This document shows positions 32,270 through 35,643 of a stretch of 35,643 nt of DNA, one piece after another. The notes beneath the pieces are model-generated. The model was not told the DNA's origin. It made no database searches and saw nothing but the letters and a program-made list of their open reading frames with translations. The DNA lies in assembly GCA_016098155.1 (NCBI GenBank), contig JAAAJB010000329.1, forward strand, positions 1-35,643. The letters are read 5' to 3'. Source of the DNA: Actinomortierella ambigua. Taxonomy: Eukaryota; Mortierellomycota; Mortierellomycetes; Mortierellales; Mortierellaceae. The position numbers were made by a program, and so were the translations under genes. Position 1 is the stretch's first letter. Each line of letters starts with the position of its first letter.

Positions 32270-35200
32270 ATGTCTGAGCATCCCGAGGATCCCATCTATC
32301 CCATCGCCCCTCGCCTGCAGGGTGGCAAGTACCCTCAGCCTTACATTTCTTCGTTCGAGCAGTACCAGAAGATGCACCGTGAGAGTATCGAGAACCCCGA
32401 GGTCTTCTTCGGCAAGGTAATGAACCATGTTCACTTGACATCTTGGGAGGGTCCGGATCGATGGTCGCCAAAAACACATGCTCGGACTGGATTCATTCCT
32501 TTTGAAGTCGGACCAAACTATGGTCCGCGCAAGCATTTGCGAACCCCTGGCTTTCTTTCTTTCGGATGTCCGGACGTTTTTTTTTTCTTCATCATGCTGT
32601 TCTCGACTCTACTTTAGATCGATTGGGACTGACGAAACGAAATCAAGGGGAGAGTGGGAAAAAAAAAGAAAGGGAAGAGCTCGACCACAATCAAAGTCGT
32701 ATTGACTATTTGTTCTTTCAAGGGGGGGGGGATAAGCCTAGAAGAAGGGAAAAAAAGTTGTGTCGGAATCATCAAACTGTTGGCCTGGAATTTGTCTGTG
32801 CTTTGTGGAAGCAAAGCCATGCGACCGCCCACCACACTTCTCCCCCCCCCTTCCTTTCCATCCCTGAGCAAGTACTGCACACGCACATGCACGTATGCAC
32901 TTGAGCTCTCTGTTTTGAAACAAGAGGAATAGAAGACGAGGACGACAGGGGCCTCACGGGAGGAGAAGAGGCCATGTACTCTTTAGAGATTGCCCATCAG
33001 TGATTGTGGTTGGCCCATGGGACCTCCTGGGTAACAAAAAAAAATACCTCGCCATGGTGTGACAAGTCTCGTGTTCGGGTGTCGTTGAGCGGGAAAGTTG
33101 ATTTTTTTTTTTCGCGCACAATGACTAAGGAGGAAGGGAAGGGGAAAGAGGTGACGAGGATGTTTGGATAAGCATCAACGTTCTGTGCTCTCAGATGTAG
33201 CACCCCATCAACCCTTTCAAGTCTGTCCTCCTTGTTGTTCCCCAACCACTTGTGTGTGTGTGTGTGTGTACGTCTGTTGTTGTGGAGGTTTGTGCGGAGC
33301 GCAGGGTGGATGGAGCGGATAAGATATAAAGTGTTCTTATCTCCAGCCTGTCGCCAGCTGGCTCCCCTCCCCCTCTCCCCACTCGTCTCCATTCTTCCGT
33401 TGGCTGAGCTGCCCCAGCGTTCCTCGACTTTCCCCCTCCCTCCCTCCCCCCCTTTCACTGACCTCGGACGGAGTGGCGCGAGGGAGAGAGTGTGAGGGAG
33501 TTCCTTCTATGAACGGTGGCCTGATCCCCATTCTCCCGCCCTTCTGCTCTCCAAGGCCCCGTCGGACCATCAGGCATCTTCCTCCCCCTCTCCCCTGACT
33601 CGCGGAGGTTGAAATGGAGTCCCTTCTCTGGCACTGAACGGACATGGACGACTCCTTCTCCTTTTGTCTTTGTTGGTCGACATTGTTTTTATTTCATTCC
33701 CCGTTCTGAATGAAATGTTCACTTATTCACTCACTAACCTTTTTTTATTATCTATTCTTCCCCATCAAAATCAAAAAACAATCAACAATAGATGGCCACC
33801 GAGTTGCTCTCGTGGTCCAAGCCCTTCCACACCGTGAAGCACGGTGGCTTTGATCACGGTGATGTTGCCTGGTTCCTCGAGGGCCAGCTGAACGCTGCCT
33901 ACAACGCTGTGGATCGCCACGCCCTGGCCAACCCCGACAAGGTAAGACTAGGATGAGTCAGGATCTACATTTTCTGCTCTCAAAGAAATTGGGTCATAGG
34001 GCAGTCGATATTAATTCACTCACCTCCTTGTCCCCTTTCTACCTTTTTTTTTGCCGTCGTGTTGGGGGGATTTTCCTTGACTTTTAGGTTGCCATCATCT
34101 ACGAGGCCGACGAGCCCAACCACTCTGAGCACATTACATATGGCGATCTGCTGCGCCGGGTGTGTCAGCTTGCTGGTGTGCTGCGCGCGCATGGTATCAA
34201 GAAGGGCGATACGGTGGCGGTGTACATGCCCATGATTCCAGAGGCCGTCGTGGCGCTGCTGGCCTGCGCCCGTATCGGCGCGCCTCACTCGGTCATCTTT
34301 GCCGGTTTCTCGGCCGAGGCCCTGCGCGACCGTATCCAGGACGGAAAGTCCAAGGTGGTGCTGACATCGGATCAGGGCAAGCGTGGTGGCAAGACGATCG
34401 AGACCAAGAAGATTGTCGACGAGGCCCTCAAGTCGTGCCCAACGGTCGAGTCGGTCATTGTCGTCAAGCGCACCGGCGCCGATGTGCCCATGAAGGCCGG
34501 CCGCGACTTTTGGTACGATGACGAGATGTCCAAGCGCCCCACCTACCTCGCTCCCGAGCCCATGCATGCCGAAGACCCGCTCTTCCTCCTCTATACCTCC
34601 GGCTCGACCGGTACACCCAAGGGTGTTTTGCATACCACGGCCGGCTACCTTTTGGGCACGGCAGCGACGGTCAAGTACGTCTTTGACTACCACCCGAACG
34701 ACATCTTTGCCTGCATGGCTGATGTTGGTTGGATCACTGGTCACTCGTACATCGTCTATGGTCCTCTGACGCTGGGCGCCACGACTGTCTTGTTCGAGTC
34801 GATCCCCACTTACCCCAACCCTGGCCGCTACTGGGAGCTGGTCGCCAAGCACAAGGTCACGCAGTTCTACACGGCACCAACGGCCATCCGTGCCCTGCGC
34901 CGTCTGGGCGACGAGTGGGTCGAGAAGCACGATCTGTCCTCGCTCCGTGTGATCGGATCCGTCGGCGAGCCCATCAACCCCGAGGCCTGGCACTGGTACA
35001 ACGAGAAGGTCGGTCACGGTCAGTGCGCTGTCGTCGATACCTACTGGCAGACAGAGACTGGCTCGCACATCATCACACCTTTGCCTGGTGCGATCCGTAC
35101 CAAGCCCGGATCGGCCACGTTCCCCTTCTTTGGTATTGACCCCGCCGTGCTGGACCCCGTCACGGGCCAGGAGCTCAAGGGCAACGATGTCACGGGTGTG

Positions 35201-35643
35201 TTGGCGATCCGATCGTCGTGGCCATCGATGGCGCGCTCGGTCTACAACAACCACCAGCGCTACATGGAGACGTACCTGAAGCCATATGCGGGCTACTACT
35301 TTACGGGCGACGGTGTGACGCGCGACAAGGATGGCTACTACTGGGTGCGGGGTCGTGTGGACGATGTGATCAACGTGTCGGGCCATCGGTTGTCGACGGC
35401 CGAGATTGAGTCTGCGTTGATTGTGCACGATGGCGTGGCCGAGACGGCGGTGATTGGCGCACAGGACGATGTGACGGGCCAGTGCATCCACGCATTTGTG
35501 ACGCTGAAGCCCGAGTTTAAAGAGTCGCCGCAGGACCTGACGAAGGAGCTGGTGCTGCAGGTGCGCAAGGTCATTGGCCCCTTTGCGAGCCCCAAGAAGA
35601 TCTACTTGGTCGAGGACCTGCCCAAGACGCGCTCGGGCAAGAT
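32270..35643 (+). CDS. ACS1: Acetyl-CoA synthetase (3' end beyond window)
   Basis: Exons 32270-32416, 33792-33941 and 34088-35643 join in phase 0; 617 complete codons are visible of about 660-670 usual for the family. The enzyme converts acetate, ATP and CoA to acetyl-CoA. Motifs in order: [17 protein letters not shown] near residue 80, the P-loop [13 protein letters not shown] at about 264-276, [38 protein letters not shown] at about 416, TGDG at about 505, and [20 protein letters not shown]. The A10 motif PKTRSGK ends at Lys617, the adenylation lysine and usual acetylation site, four bases before the window edge. Fungal homologues (facA, acu-5, ACS1) are induced by acetate and repressed by glucose; no FacB site could be assigned here. 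The start ([17 protein letters not shown]) fits family N-termini; an in-frame upstream ATG at 32063 is probably intronic. Confidence 0.98.
32417..33791 (+). other. Large (1375-nt) intron 1 of acetyl-CoA synthetase
   Basis: Starts GTAATG after FFGK and ends CAACAATAG before ATGGCC, phase 0. It is several times longer than the other introns in the window. It holds A, T and G homopolymers, a GT microsatellite at 33251-33269, and a purine/pyrimidine-skewed block at 33360-33500. No internal exon with fitting splice sites was seen. Exon 2 starts with ATG, so an internal promoter in this intron could produce a form lacking the first 49 residues. Confidence 0.8.
33251..33269. repeat. (GT)n microsatellite
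   Basis: About nine TG units inside intron 1 of acetyl-CoA synthetase. Confidence 0.9.

Noticed and set aside
32997..33458. 153-codon minus-strand open frame in the acetyl-CoA synthetase intron
   Set aside because: It is antisense within the intron and made of Gly/Arg/Glu and Thr/His repeats from microsatellites.
1..35643. tRNA, rRNA or CRISPR features
   Set aside because: Scanning for GGTTCGA-type B boxes found only chance matches within coding sequence (e.g. near 2777), and no regularly spaced repeats other than simple microsatellites were found.

Overview
The window looks like nuclear DNA of a filamentous fungus, most likely an early-diverging one (Mucoromycota/Mortierellomycota type; this placement is inference). 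Every well-supported gene is broken by GT...AG introns, most of them about 75-260 nt. Coding exons are C/G-rich at third positions, while spacers and introns are full of homopolymers, GA/CT/GT microsatellites and pyrimidine tracts. Proteins carry long Gln, Asn, Ser and Ala runs. I joined exons by eye and checked that reading phases close at every junction; no alignment was possible.

Layout from left to right. (1) 1-1353, minus: the 5' part of a FAR1/MULE-type zinc-finger gene, cut by the window edge. (2) 1723-6171, minus: a seven-exon NIPA-type (DUF803) magnesium transporter with very long hydrophilic additions. (3) 7188-9571, plus: seven-exon TRM82/WDR4, divergent from NIPA over a 1-kb spacer. 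(4) 10265-16633, minus: an AreA/NIT2-type nitrogen regulator, whose N-terminal AreA domain exon is separated from the rest, including the GATA finger, by a 1.85-kb intron. (5) 16634-19598: a 3-kb spacer containing an N gap. (6) 19599-22599, minus: a TMEM198/DUF4203-like multi-pass membrane protein with a Ser/Gln-rich tail. (7) 23106-23435, plus: a proposed two-exon 48-residue protein. (8) 23498-24907, minus: the scavenger decapping enzyme DcpS/Dcs1. (9) 25108-28611, plus: PPM2/TYW4 (wybutosine synthesis), sharing a 200-bp divergent promoter with DcpS. (10) 28612-32041: a 3.4-kb region with no convincing gene. (11) 32270-35643, plus: acetyl-CoA synthetase with a 1.4-kb first coding intron and a probable 5'UTR intron, cut by the right edge.

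The genes are mostly housekeeping and do not form a cluster or operon-like system. There are loose themes: two tRNA-modification genes (TRM82 for m7G46, PPM2 for wybutosine), a cap-metabolism gene, a nitrogen regulator and a carbon/acetate gene. I found no tRNA, rRNA, CRISPR array or intact transposon. The most notable items are the proposed 48-residue spliced gene, the two oversized introns in areA and the acetyl-CoA synthetase gene, an in-frame NIPA intron that could be retained without a stop codon, and an open in-frame leader ahead of acetyl-CoA synthetase.
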